Positions 18,528-26,915 of a DNA stretch of 50,984 bases are shown in pieces. The position numbers and the translations under genes were made by a program. The stretch comes from an uncultured Lachnospiraceae bacterium. Lineage in GTDB: Bacteria; Bacillota; Clostridia; Lachnospirales; Lachnospiraceae. Position 1 is the stretch's first letter, and every line of letters starts with the position of its first letter. Location: contig CANQDS010000007.1 of the NCBI GenBank assembly GCA_947593655.1, positions 1 to 50,984 on the forward strand, in the 5' to 3' direction. The notes beneath the pieces were generated by a model, which saw only the letters and a program-made list of their open reading frames with translations, did no database searches and had not been told where the DNA came from.

Positions 18528-18791
18528 CTATTCTCCAAGACCGGTATGGATAAATTCCACCAGCGCCTCCAGTGCCTGTTCTTCATCTTCTCCTTCACAG
18601 ATTAACGTAATCTCATCGCCGGACTTGATGCATGCCCCGAGAACGCTTAAGACGCTTTTCGCATTTGCAGTATTTCCGCTGTAATCAAATGTGATACGGC
18701 TTTTATATTTCATCGCCTCTCTGCACAAATTGCCGGCAGGACGCAGATGCAGCCCTGTCGGATTCATAATTTTCAGTTTCTGTGATACCAA
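18528..18791 (-). CDS. ptsH: HPr phosphocarrier protein of the PTS
   Basis: This 87-residue protein begins at a TTG preceded by GGGGGAAAG. It carries the HPr active-site block TGLHLRPAG, with the phosphorylated histidine at residue 15, and the regulatory serine at residue 46 in NAKSVLSVLG. HPr passes phosphate from enzyme I to sugar-specific EIIA proteins. In Firmicutes, Ser46 phosphorylation by HPr kinase makes it the co-repressor for CcpA. Both key residues are present, so it should do both jobs; it is not a Crh-type protein, which lacks His15. It lies 20 bases after glmM and four before a GT2 gene, within a cell-envelope operon and not with ptsI. Confidence 0.93.
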   Translation of the reverse strand: MVSQKLKIMNPTGLHLRPAGNLCREAMKYKSRITFDYSGNTANAKSVLSVLGACIKSGDEITLICEGEDEEQALEALVEFIHTGLGE

Positions 18792-18811
18792 CTCCGCTTT
18801 CCCCCTTTTTC

Positions 18812-20182
18812 CTAATCGCAGCTGCTCCCGCCGGACGACATCACCTCTGTGATCAGCTCCGCCAGTTCCCGCGCCTCTTTCTCAATCTCTTCCTGATCTT
18901 TCCCCTCAATCATGACGCGCACCAGCGGCTCCGTCCCGGACGGGCGGATCAGAACCCTGCCTTCTCCCGCAAACTTCTGTTCCAGTTCTTCGATCGCCGA
19001 CGCGATCGGAGCATACTCCATATAATTTTCTTTTTTATCGTTCGGAACCGCGGCATTGACCAGCGCCTGCGGCAGCACTTCCATGATCTTAGCCAGTTCC
19101 GACAGCGGTTTTTTCGTTTCCGCCATGACCTGAAGCAGGTGGAGCGCGCTTAACAGCCCGTCTCCGGTCGTATTGTCGTCTAAGAAGATCAGGTGTCCGG
19201 ACTGCTCCCCGCCCAGATTATACCCGTTCTCCTGCATATTCTCCAAAACATAGCGGTCGCCCACTTTGGTCGTTTCGATATGGATGCCCTGTTCTTTCCC
19301 CATGATGGAAAATCCCAGATTGGTCATCACCGTCACAACGATCGTATCCTTCTTCAGCTTCCCTTTGCTCTTTAAATAGCTGCCGCAGATCGCCATGATC
19401 TGATCGCCGTCCACCAGCGCGCCGTTCTCGTCAACCGCCAGCATACGGTCCGCATCCCCGTCAAAAGCGATTCCGAGATCGGCATGTTCGGCCGTCACCC
19501 GTTTCCGGAGTTCATCCATATGGGTGGAACCGCAGTCCGCATTGATATTGGCGCCGTCCGGGCTGGTATGGATCGTGACAAGCTCCGCGCCGAGGTCGCG
19601 CAACGTCTTAACCGAAGTATACGAACTTGCGCCTTCCGCGCAGTCCACAACGATCTTCATTCCGGAAAGATCGACCGGAACGGTCTCTTTCTCAAATTCG
19701 ATATACTCCTCGCACATATCAAAACGGTAATCGACTTTCCCGATCTCTTTTCCGGTCGGGAATACGACGCCCTCCATATCCTTTTTGATCAGCGCCTCGA
19801 TCTCATCCTCGAGTTCATCCGAGAGCTTATAACCGTCGCCGTTAAAGAATTTGATCCCGTTAAACTCCATCGGGTTATGGGACGCAGAGATCACTACCCC
19901 GGCGTCTACCCTATGCTTTTTCGTCAGATAAGCAACGGCCGGCGTCGGCGCCACGCCGACGAAAACCGCATTTGCCCCAACGGAGCAGATTCCCGCTATC
20001 AGTGCGTTGGCAAGCATTCCGCCCGAAATACGGGTGTCGCAGCCGACGATGATCGTCGGCTGGTGCGCGGTTTCCTTCGTTAGGACGCAGGCGCCCGCCT
20101 GCCCCAGCTTCATTGCAAGTTCAATCGTAAGTTCCGTGCCGGCGACGCCGCGCACTCCGTCAGTTCCAAACATTCTGCCCAT
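18812..20182 (-). CDS. glmM: Phosphoglucosamine mutase
   Basis: This 456-residue protein starts MGRMFGTDGVRGVAG and contains the catalytic phosphoserine loop ISASHNP with Ser101, the metal-binding DGDADR loop (~240), and the C-terminal phosphate-binding RPSGTEP loop (~425). The enzyme converts glucosamine-6-phosphate to glucosamine-1-phosphate, the precursor of UDP-GlcNAc for peptidoglycan and other glycans. Length and motif order match GlmM. It follows cdaA and cdaR, the widely conserved cdaA-cdaR-glmM order; in characterised Firmicutes GlmM binds and inhibits CdaA. The gap from cdaR is 23 bases. The identification is very secure. Confidence 0.96.
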   Translation of the reverse strand: MGRMFGTDGVRGVAGTELTIELAMKLGQAGACVLTKETAHQPTIIVGCDTRISGGMLANALIAGICSVGANAVFVGVAPTPAVAYLTKKHRVDAGVVISASHNPMEFNGIKFFNGDGYKLSDELEDEIEALIKKDMEGVVFPTGKEIGKVDYRFDMCEEYIEFEKETVPVDLSGMKIVVDCAEGASSYTSVKTLRDLGAELVTIHTSPDGANINADCGSTHMDELRKRVTAEHADLGIAFDGDADRMLAVDENGALVDGDQIMAICGSYLKSKGKLKKDTIVVTVMTNLGFSIMGKEQGIHIETTKVGDRYVLENMQENGYNLGGEQSGHLIFLDDNTTGDGLLSALHLLQVMAETKKPLSELAKIMEVLPQALVNAAVPNDKKENYMEYAPIASAIEELEQKFAGEGRVLIRPSGTEPLVRVMIEGKDQEEIEKEARELAELITEVMSSGGSSCD

Positions 20183-20205
20183 TATTTCTAAGCTCCTTTA
20201 ATCTT

Positions 20206-21513
20206 TCATTCACTTGTATTGCTGTTGTCTTCATCGTTTCCGTTTTCGGAAGCGTCCGTGTCTTTCCTCGTCAGCACGACCGCCGCTTCCGCCGTTCCGA
20301 CGGCATAACGGTCCTCGTCCAGATCCAGTTTGATGCTGACGGTATGCGTTCCTTCCGACAACCCGGATACGTCGATCGTCCCCATCAGCTGGCCCGGCGT
20401 CAGAAGCGCCAGATCCTCTTCCACCGCGCTGATCGAAGCGGTTCCCTCCCTCACAAACGAAAGTTCGTAACTATCGCTCAATCCTTCGACGGTGATATTC
20501 GCGGACGGAACCGAAAAAGTTTTCGTCGAATACTCGCGCACGGAAACCACGACCGTGATCATCGCGCTGCTGCTGTCCGCCAGTTCCACGCCTTCCGGCA
20601 GGTATTCCGTAATATCGATGGTCGTCGTCACATCTTCCGACGCTCCGGAGATATTGAGCACATTGGCCGGAACATCGATGGATACGATCGGATTTAATAC
20701 GTTCGAAGCGCCTTTGATCCAGATTTTCTCCGGCGTGGAATGAATGCCGGTCACGGTATAGTTCGCCGCCGGCGCTCCCCTTGTTGCAAAATTAAGGGAA
20801 ACCTCCTTGGTGCTTAAGATCCTCGCCGTAATATCCACGGTCGTGTTGCTTAAGCGCAGCTTTGTCGTATCAATCTCATTTCCGTCCTCGTCATACAGCT
20901 GCGGCACCACGCTGTCGGACAGATTCACATACATGCCCTCCGCATCGACCGCCGCAACTACGCTGCTGATCTGACTGACGATCGAAGCCGGTCCGGAAAC
21001 GGTCAGGACATTCGGGCTTACCATAACGTCCCCGATCGCGTATCCTTCCGCAGGCGTTCCGCCGGCCCTCGGCGTTATGACAAACTGCTTGCTCATCAGA
21101 TCTTCGAGGGATACCCGCAGATATTTGCTGCTGCCGTTGATCTGCACCGAACTGCTGTAGCGGCTGCTGGTGATCTCGATCGCAACGGTTCCCGACTGTT
21201 CATCCTGCCCCACCACGATCCGGCTCATGTCCGCCCGCGCCGTAAAATCATTGTCTTCGAGCTTATCCATCACGCTGCGCTTGGCCGTTACCGCAAACGT
21301 AACGTTATTCGTCCCGTCCAGCACCTCGTAGTATTTATTCATATTGTTCATTACCGTATCCGCATTTTCGATCGTCACCGGCACGGTAAAGGTCTTTCGG
21401 ATCGTAGGGTCGTCGATATTGTAAACAACCAGCCAGAGGATAAAGGCAAAAGCAACCGCCAGAAGCTTGAAACCGATATTATTGGTCAGGATCTTTAAAA
21501 TCTTTTTTACCAT
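20206..21513 (-). CDS. cdaR: CdaR, YbbR-domain regulator of c-di-AMP synthase
   Basis: This 435-residue protein has one N-terminal membrane segment (~14-31), then an extracellular region of repeated YbbR domains with the typical beta-rich pattern (VTVSGPASIVSQISSV-like blocks), and ends in an acidic Asp/Asn/Ser tail. CdaR proteins are anchored in the membrane and modulate the diadenylate cyclase CdaA. The start ATG follows AAAGGAGG and lies 35 bases inside the end of cdaA, so the two are translationally coupled. It lies between cdaA and glmM, the standard order. No enzymatic motif is present, as expected for this family. Confidence 0.93.
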   Translation of the reverse strand: MVKKILKILTNNIGFKLLAVAFAFILWLVVYNIDDPTIRKTFTVPVTIENADTVMNNMNKYYEVLDGTNNVTFAVTAKRSVMDKLEDNDFTARADMSRIVVGQDEQSGTVAIEITSSRYSSSVQINGSSKYLRVSLEDLMSKQFVITPRAGGTPAEGYAIGDVMVSPNVLTVSGPASIVSQISSVVAAVDAEGMYVNLSDSVVPQLYDEDGNEIDTTKLRLSNTTVDITARILSTKEVSLNFATRGAPAANYTVTGIHSTPEKIWIKGASNVLNPIVSIDVPANVLNISGASEDVTTTIDITEYLPEGVELADSSSAMITVVVSVREYSTKTFSVPSANITVEGLSDSYELSFVREGTASISAVEEDLALLTPGQLMGTIDVSGLSEGTHTVSIKLDLDEDRYAVGTAEAAVVLTRKDTDASENGNDEDNSNTSE

Positions 21514-22387
21514 TTTTCAGCCTCCTTTTCCAAAGCTCCAGCCGCGACGTTCCGCCCTTGTTATGATTCTGCAGATACTGCAGCTTCTCCCGCAGGAAAT
21601 CCGCGTCGATATCGTGGTAGATCAATCCTTTCCAGGCTGCGGAAACCTTGCCGGTTTCCTCGGATACGACGATGGTAAGGGAATCGCTGACCTCGCTGAC
21701 CCCGACAGCCGCACGGTGGCGCGTCCCCAGATCCTTGCTTAAGCTTAAACTGTCCGAAAGCGGCAGATAGCAGGTCGCGGAAACCACGCGGTCGCCCCGC
21801 ACGATCACGGCTCCGTCGTGGAGCGGCGTATTTTTTTCGAAAATATTGATCAGAAGCTGGCTGGTGATCACCGCATCGATATCGATTCCCGTGCGGACAT
21901 ATTCATTCAGCAGGATCTCATCCTCGACGACGATCAGCGCGCCCGTCTTCACCTTTCCCATCGCGTAGGAGGCCTTGATCAGTTCGTCGATCGTCCGGTC
22001 CGTAAAACGGTTCTCCTCGGTCCGGTTAAACAGGAAAAAGTAACTTAAGAATTTCTTCCCGCCCAGATTCTCCAGCGCCTTGCGCAGCTCCGGCTGGAAA
22101 ATGATCACAAGCGCGATCAGCCCGACGTTTAAGGTGTTCTGCGCAAGCCATAAGATCGTAGTCATCTGAAAGATCGCCGCAAGGAGCACAAACAGCAGGA
22201 TCACCATGATGCCTTTGAACAGATTCCATGCCCGCGTATTCTTGATCCACAAAAGCACATGGTAAAAAAGGACGGAAATGATCACGATCTCGATGATGTC
22301 AACTGCGGATATACTGATATTGGCCAATCCCAGAAGCGTTGATGCATGTTCCCAGAATTTATTAAACATCTGCGTTGTATTCTGCAT
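21479..22387 (-). CDS. cdaA: Membrane diadenylate cyclase CdaA (DacA)
   Basis: This 302-residue protein has three N-terminal membrane segments (~28-47, 58-75, 78-97) followed by a DAC domain. The two catalytic motifs are intact: DGA at 191-193 and RHR at 223-225. The enzyme condenses two ATP into c-di-AMP, the second messenger for potassium and osmolyte uptake and cell-wall homeostasis in Firmicutes. The start ATG follows AAAGGAGG. It is followed by overlapping cdaR and then glmM. Upstream in the same operon are two uncharacterised membrane proteins. The call is secure. Confidence 0.96.
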   Translation of the reverse strand: MQNTTQMFNKFWEHASTLLGLANISISAVDIIEIVIISVLFYHVLLWIKNTRAWNLFKGIMVILLFVLLAAIFQMTTILWLAQNTLNVGLIALVIIFQPELRKALENLGGKKFLSYFFLFNRTEENRFTDRTIDELIKASYAMGKVKTGALIVVEDEILLNEYVRTGIDIDAVITSQLLINIFEKNTPLHDGAVIVRGDRVVSATCYLPLSDSLSLSKDLGTRHRAAVGVSEVSDSLTIVVSEETGKVSAAWKGLIYHDIDADFLREKLQYLQNHNKGGTSRLELWKRRLKNGKKDFKDPDQ

Positions 22388-22426
22388 GATTTCCTCCTTT
22401 CCCCGGCTTTCCCCGATCTTTCATCA

Positions 22427-23467
22427 TTATTTTAACAATTCTTCATCGATATCCAGTTCCTTCGCGATCTGGCTGCGTCTGGAATCCTCTCCCTGCGCGC
22501 CATTGCTGCGGCTGATGCGCTTCCCCATGCTCGCCGTATTCCCGAAGTGTTTGACCGTTTTCTCCTCCGAAGAAACCATTTTCTTCGGAACCGCCTTCAC
22601 ATAGTAATAATATTCGTCATCTTCAAACTGCACGCGCTCCGTCCGCGCATAGTCGAGATCCATCATGAAAAACTCGATCACAAAGCTGATCAGAAGCGAC
22701 ACAATGCTCCCGATGATCAGCGCGATGAGCTTTCCGGAGATATTCAAAACCAGATACCCGGCGGTCAGCCCGAACACCTGGATCAGCGCCCCCGCGATGA
22801 TCGCCACGGTCCAGCCATTCTCAATGGACATCCGGCGGATCAGGTAAACGACAAGGCTCGCGATTACAAAGACTGCAAGGACGAGAAACATCTCCTTGTT
22901 CTCTGTCAGCTGCGCGATGCAGATTCCGAATTTGGACGTCAATTGCTGCCCCTCTTCTTCCGCCGTGTTCGTCAGGATAGAAGCGTTGCTCTGGATCCCA
23001 TGAATGAAATAATAGACGACCGTACCGCAGACCACGGAAACCACCGAATAAGGCGGCCGCAGAAGCCCGGTCGCAACCGGCATGATAAACGGGATCCGAA
23101 ACTGGAAGCAGATCGGCGTAAGCAGCGCCGCCATTCCGTCTTTCGGCGCGAACCGGAAATAGATCAAATAGATCACCAGAAAAACGATCAGCGTAACGAT
23201 CGCAGCCTCGACGGAAAGCGCGTAGATGTCAAGGATCACCAGAACCGCCCCGATGCAGAGAATGGCATTCTGCGGAAGCAGGCAGCAGATCAGCGCCAGA
23301 AGCAGCGCTACCGGAAAGGAACTGATCCGTTCCATATAGCCGATATTGGCGTTAATGATCAAAAACAGAACCAGCGCCGCAAGAAACTTCTCCGCCATCC
23401 GGATATACACCGTATAACAGCTGTAAAATTTAATGATTTTGTCTTTTATCTCTAATAATTGCGTCAT
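22427..23467 (-). CDS. Uncharacterised polytopic membrane protein upstream of cdaA
   Basis: This 346-residue protein has about eight membrane segments between residues ~28 and ~270, arranged in two groups separated by a soluble loop (~160-195, containing NTAEEEGQQLTSKFG). A ~75-residue cytoplasmic tail follows, starting FEDDEYYYYVKAVPKKMV and ending in an acidic/basic stretch. I recognise no named family or catalytic motif. It starts at an ATG after AGGAGG, lies eight bases after another membrane-protein gene, and is 39 bases upstream of cdaA. Operon position suggests a role in envelope or c-di-AMP physiology, but this is inference. The tyrosine cluster could be a phosphorylation or docking site. 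Confidence 0.75.
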   Translation of the reverse strand: MTQLLEIKDKIIKFYSCYTVYIRMAEKFLAALVLFLIINANIGYMERISSFPVALLLALICCLLPQNAILCIGAVLVILDIYALSVEAAIVTLIVFLVIYLIYFRFAPKDGMAALLTPICFQFRIPFIMPVATGLLRPPYSVVSVVCGTVVYYFIHGIQSNASILTNTAEEEGQQLTSKFGICIAQLTENKEMFLVLAVFVIASLVVYLIRRMSIENGWTVAIIAGALIQVFGLTAGYLVLNISGKLIALIIGSIVSLLISFVIEFFMMDLDYARTERVQFEDDEYYYYVKAVPKKMVSSEEKTVKHFGNTASMGKRISRSNGAQGEDSRRSQIAKELDIDEELLK

Positions 23468-23475
23468 AGAGCCTC

Positions 23476-23880
23476 CTACATTTTCAGCTTATCTTCACGT
23501 TCGTACATTTTATTGAGCTTCCGCAGATGGATGCGGTATTTCTTTAACCGGCTCCGGCTTTTCGCGAAGCGGATGTAGGCGGCGATCACGGTCGCCAGCA
23601 TATATACCGCCATAAACGCGATGTATACCAGCACCGCGGCAGTCAGCGACGACGCCAGTTCGTCCAGCGACGAATTAACGACCAGTTCCTCGCCTTTGGC
23701 CAGCCCCCACAGAAGCAGCAGCAGCCCAAACGCAGCAGTTCCTGAGAAAAAGCTCACCAGCACTTCTTTCCAAATATAGTCCTTCTGGTAATATTCCGCC
23801 GTTTTCTTGTCCGCGCTGCTTTCGTTCTGATCATAGACCGCCATCTGAAACAATTCCTTTACCCGATCTTCGTTGACCAT
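23476..23880 (-). CDS. Uncharacterised two-helix membrane protein, first gene of the cda operon
   Basis: The start is set at the ATG at 23880 after GGGGGAAAG; a longer frame to 23919 begins inside the promoter. The 134-residue product has a polar N-terminus (MVNEDRVKELFQMAVYDQ), two hydrophobic segments (~40-60 and ~75-100) and a highly basic C-terminus rich in Arg/Lys (RFAKSRSRLKKYRIHLRKLN). It has no known domain that I can see. It directly follows the promoter at 23918-23946 and precedes the larger membrane protein by eight bases; the two may form a complex. Conservation next to cdaA in related genomes would be the best clue to function. Confidence 0.7.
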   Translation of the reverse strand: MVNEDRVKELFQMAVYDQNESSADKKTAEYYQKDYIWKEVLVSFFSGTAAFGLLLLLWGLAKGEELVVNSSLDELASSLTAAVLVYIAFMAVYMLATVIAAYIRFAKSRSRLKKYRIHLRKLNKMYEREDKLKM

Positions 23881-23917
23881 AATCTTTCCCCCATCTGACA
23901 AATACACATTATTTTTC

Positions 23918-23946
23918 ATTATAGCACAGAAGGCCGCATTTTCAAA
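23918..23946 (-). promoter_or_regulatory. Promoter of the cdaA-cdaR-glmM-ptsH-GT operon
   Basis: On the minus strand, TTTGAA (23941-23946) and TATAAT (23918-23923) are 17 bases apart, and the -10 is extended by a TGC immediately upstream. It lies about 40 bases upstream of the first start codon, giving a short leader of roughly 30 bases. No terminator was seen between here and 15263, so one transcript may cover nine genes. Confidence 0.8.
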
Positions 23947-24004
23947 GAAACTTTTTTCCTACTTTATTTTATTATTTTCTGACTTTATTGAAAATTTTAT
24001 AGAC

Positions 24005-24044
24005 GAAAAAAAGAGAAGCCCCGTATTTTCATAAGACTTCTCTT
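24005..24044 (-). terminator. Rho-independent terminator after the YvyF-like gene
   Basis: On the minus strand, an inverted repeat (AAGAGAAG with CTTCTCTT, plus adjacent weak pairs) encloses a ~16-base loop and is followed by a run of seven T residues. It ends the transcript of the comF/yvyF side and insulates it from the cda promoter about 60 bases further on. Confidence 0.75.
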
Positions 24045-24085
24045 TCCCTGCACTGTATTCATACTTTTTATTCCGCACACAACTT

Positions 24086-24490
24086 CTAATAATCCAGAAA
24101 ACGCATCCGGTCTTTATCCCTCTGCTCGATTCCCTTGCTCGGCTCCGCCGGTTTATCGAGCGCGCTCATCAGGTTATCGGAGATCTTCTCCTTGCAGCGC
24201 GCGCAGAAACGCCCCGTACGGATCATCCGCCCGCATTTCTCGCACAAAACCCCGTCCATGGAAGCCTCGGAAAGGATCAGCCTCTCTTCCCGCACCCACT
24301 GTTTGATCTGCTTTACGCTGACATCATTCTCGCGCGCCACTTCGTCTACCGACGCATTCGGATATTCCTGAAGATAATCCTTCACTTCCTGAAACTTATC
24401 CTCCAGCTTGCGCTTGCAATCCGGGCAGACTCTTTCTCTGGATAATGCATTAAATAATCTTCCGCAGGTTCTGCAATTTATTACATTCAT
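24086..24490 (-). CDS. yvyF: YvyF-like zinc-ribbon regulator-type protein
   Basis: This 134-residue protein has two zinc-binding pairs: CRTCGRLFNA with VCPDC near the N-terminus, and LCEKCGRMI with FCARC in the second half. Between them is a MerR-like helix-turn-helix (VDEVARENDVSVKQIKQWVREE). This matches the TIGR03826/YvyF 'flagellar operon protein' group. In Bacillus, yvyF follows comFC and precedes flgM, and here it likewise follows comF by ~100 bases. No flagellar genes are in the window, so its role may be non-flagellar. The start ATG follows GAGGAGGG. The family is recognised; its molecular function is unknown. Confidence 0.75.
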   Translation of the reverse strand: MNVINCRTCGRLFNALSRERVCPDCKRKLEDKFQEVKDYLQEYPNASVDEVARENDVSVKQIKQWVREERLILSEASMDGVLCEKCGRMIRTGRFCARCKEKISDNLMSALDKPAEPSKGIEQRDKDRMRFLDY

Positions 24491-24589
24491 AGGCGTTCCC
24501 TCCTCTATAAACGCAAGTGGATATCTGACTCAGACTGTCGGATGCCAGTTGTCATCCACTCACTTCGCTCGCGGGACAGCACTAGGCTC

Positions 24590-25372
24590 CTAGTTCCCCG
24601 TTCCAATGCAGATGCTCATAAAATAAACGGATGAGATCCCCTGCCCGTGAAATGCCGCGGCAAGAGCATCCGCCGTACTTCCTGTCGTGTAAATGTCGTC
24701 AATCAAGAGTACGCGACTATATTTTACAATATTTTTGGGAATATGAAAAGCATTTTTCAGATTATTTTTGCGATCGGTATCATTTAATTCTTTTTGAGGG
24801 GCCGTATTCCGGATCCGGAAAACAAAATTTCCATCCATTGGAATTCCCAGCCGCACAGAAAGTTCCCTTGCAATGATTTCCGCCTGATTATATCCGCGCT
24901 GTTTTTCTTTTTTCCGGTACATCGGAACCGGGATCAGCACTTCGATCCCGCAGCGCCGGATCCATGCTCCGTACCGCCCTGCGGCCTCTTCCGCAAAAAA
25001 TGCGCCGTACTCCCTCCGGTTGGCGTATTTCAGGCGGTACATGGACTGCTTGATCTCTCCCTGATAGAGATAGAGCGCCTTTCCCTGCGTGATCGTCTCT
25101 TCTGGCGCAGAGCTCCTTTGGCCCGGCAGAGGGCGCGTAGAAACGCGCAGTTTTTTTGCGCAGTCCGGACAGTATTCGTGCGTCTCCAGAGATACCGGTT
25201 TGCCGCAGTGCATACAGCACGGCTCTTCCACCGGCCGGAGTTTCTTCCGGCACTCCGGATGGACGCCCGTTTCACCCGGTTCCAAAATCCCGTCGCAGAC
25301 GGCGCAGCGCGGCGGAAAACAGAGATCTTCCAGTATTTTCCGCAGCTGCCTCCCTTTTGTCTGAATATTCAT
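24590..25372 (-). CDS. comF: ComF-family phosphoribosyltransferase-like protein
   Basis: This 260-residue protein has an N-terminal zinc-binding part with CAVCDGIL, CCMHCGKP and CPDC pairs (~18-75). A C-terminal phosphoribosyltransferase-like domain follows, including LIPVPMYRKKEKQRGYNQAE (~150-169) and the PRPP loop VLLIDDIYTTGST (~222-234). ComFC proteins are needed for uptake or handling of single-stranded DNA in natural competence, although the family also occurs in bacteria not known to be competent. It lies between glpK and the yvyF-like gene, all on the minus strand. The ~100-base gap after it has no clear terminator. Confidence 0.9.
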   Translation of the reverse strand: MNIQTKGRQLRKILEDLCFPPRCAVCDGILEPGETGVHPECRKKLRPVEEPCCMHCGKPVSLETHEYCPDCAKKLRVSTRPLPGQRSSAPEETITQGKALYLYQGEIKQSMYRLKYANRREYGAFFAEEAAGRYGAWIRRCGIEVLIPVPMYRKKEKQRGYNQAEIIARELSVRLGIPMDGNFVFRIRNTAPQKELNDTDRKNNLKNAFHIPKNIVKYSRVLLIDDIYTTGSTADALAAAFHGQGISSVYFMSICIGTGN

Positions 25373-25398
25373 GTATTCCTTTCCCGGCTTATTTCACT

Positions 25399-26904
25399 TT
25401 ATGCCTCTTCGTCATCCTTTGCCCAGCCGTATGCATATTTCACGGCCTTGTTCCAGCCTTTCCGCTTCTCTTCCCGCTCGTTTTCGTCCACATCCGGAAC
25501 AAATACCCTGCCCGGCCTGCGGTTTGCGGCCAGCGCTTCCCGGCTCTTCCAGAACCCGACGGCAAGCCCGGCAAGATACGCGGCTCCGGCCGCCGTGGAT
25601 TCGATGCTCGCCGGTCGTTCCACCGGCACGTCGAGCATATCCGCCTGAAACTGCATCAGAAAATCATTGGCGCTCGCGCCGCCGTCCACCCGCAGCGTCC
25701 GGACGCCGATCCCGGCATCCGCCTTCATGGCATCGATCACATCGCAGACCTGAAGGGCGATGGATTCGAGCGCTGCGCGGATGATATGGTTTTTATTCGT
25801 GCCCCGCGTGATCCCGACGATGGTGCCCCGCGCATACTGATCCCAGTGCGGCGCGCCCAGCCCGGTAAACGCCGGAACGACATAACAGCCGTGCGTTCCC
25901 TTGACTTTGGTCGCCATATATTCCGAGTCCGCAGCGGAATCGATCAGCTTCATCTCGTCGCGCAGCCACTGAATGGCGGCGCCCGCCACAAAAATGGAAC
26001 CTTCCAATGCATAAGTGACTTTTCCGTCCAGCCCCCAGGCGATCGTCGTAACAAGCCCGTTTTTGGAAAAGACCGGCTTCTCGCCCGTATTCATTAGAAG
26101 AAAGCAGCCGGTTCCGTATGTATTCTTGGCTTCGCCCGCCGCAAAACAGGTCTGCCCGAACAGCGCCGCCTGCTGATCCCCCGCCGCTCCCGCGATCGGG
26201 ATCTCCCCGCCGAAAAACGACGGATCCGTATAGCCGTAGACGCTGCTGGACGGCATGACCTTCGGCAGCATACTCTCCGGGATATGCAGTTCCTGCAGGA
26301 TATCCTTGTCCCACTCCAGCGTATTGATGTTGAACAGCATCGTGCGGCTGGCGTTGGAATAATCCGTTACATGCACCCGCCCCTTGGTCAGTTTCCAGAT
26401 GAGCCAGGTTTCCACCGTACCGAATAGCAGCTTGCCCTCCTCGGCCAGTTTCCCGGCTCCGGCAACATGATCCAGGATCCATTTGATCTTGGTCGCGGAA
26501 AAATAGGCGTCGATCATCAGCCCTGTTTTCCGGCGGTACATCTCTTCCAAGCCTTTCGCTTTCAGCTCGTCGGCGAGTTCGGAAGTCCTGCGGCATTGCC
26601 AGACGATGGCAGGGCAGACCGGCACTCCCGTCTCTTTGTTCCAGACGATGACCGTCTCCCGCTGGTTCGTGATCCCGACCGCCGCAATATCCTCCGCCTT
26701 GGCGTTGATCCGGTTCATGGCCTCGACCGCCACGCCCAGCTGCGTTGACCAGATCTCATCCGCATCATGCTCCACCCAGCCCGGATGCGGAAAATACTGA
26801 CGGAATTCCTTCTGCGCCACCGCGCAAATTGCGCCTTCCTCATCAAATAAAATACAGCGGTTGCTCGTCGTCCCCGCATCTAACGCCATCACATACTTTG
26901 CCAT
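25399..26904 (-). CDS. glpK: Glycerol kinase
   Basis: This 501-residue protein has the FGGY-kinase ATP-binding start [18 protein letters not shown], the substrate region with [11 protein letters not shown] (~42) and [12 protein letters not shown] (~80), and the C-terminal FGGY domain with [20 protein letters not shown] (~405-424). It phosphorylates glycerol to glycerol-3-phosphate. The product feeds glycolysis and also the CDP-glycerol made by the TagD-like enzyme of this window, though the genes are 24 kb apart. Length and motifs match GlpK. The start ATG follows AAGGAG, 11 bases after the ApgM-like gene, and no glycerol facilitator gene is adjacent. Confidence 0.95.
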   Translation of the reverse strand: MAKYVMALDAGTTSNRCILFDEEGAICAVAQKEFRQYFPHPGWVEHDADEIWSTQLGVAVEAMNRINAKAEDIAAVGITNQRETVIVWNKETGVPVCPAIVWQCRRTSELADELKAKGLEEMYRRKTGLMIDAYFSATKIKWILDHVAGAGKLAEEGKLLFGTVETWLIWKLTKGRVHVTDYSNASRTMLFNINTLEWDKDILQELHIPESMLPKVMPSSSVYGYTDPSFFGGEIPIAGAAGDQQAALFGQTCFAAGEAKNTYGTGCFLLMNTGEKPVFSKNGLVTTIAWGLDGKVTYALEGSIFVAGAAIQWLRDEMKLIDSAADSEYMATKVKGTHGCYVVPAFTGLGAPHWDQYARGTIVGITRGTNKNHIIRAALESIALQVCDVIDAMKADAGIGVRTLRVDGGASANDFLMQFQADMLDVPVERPASIESTAAGAAYLAGLAVGFWKSREALAANRRPGRVFVPDVDENEREEKRKGWNKAVKYAYGWAKDDEEA

Positions 26905-26915
26905 GCGTCCGCTCC

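Noticed and set aside
22547-23455. A 302-codon plus-strand frame rich in Arg, Asp and His
   Set aside because: It is the mirror of the membrane-protein gene at 22427-23467, with low-complexity charged composition typical of antisense frames.
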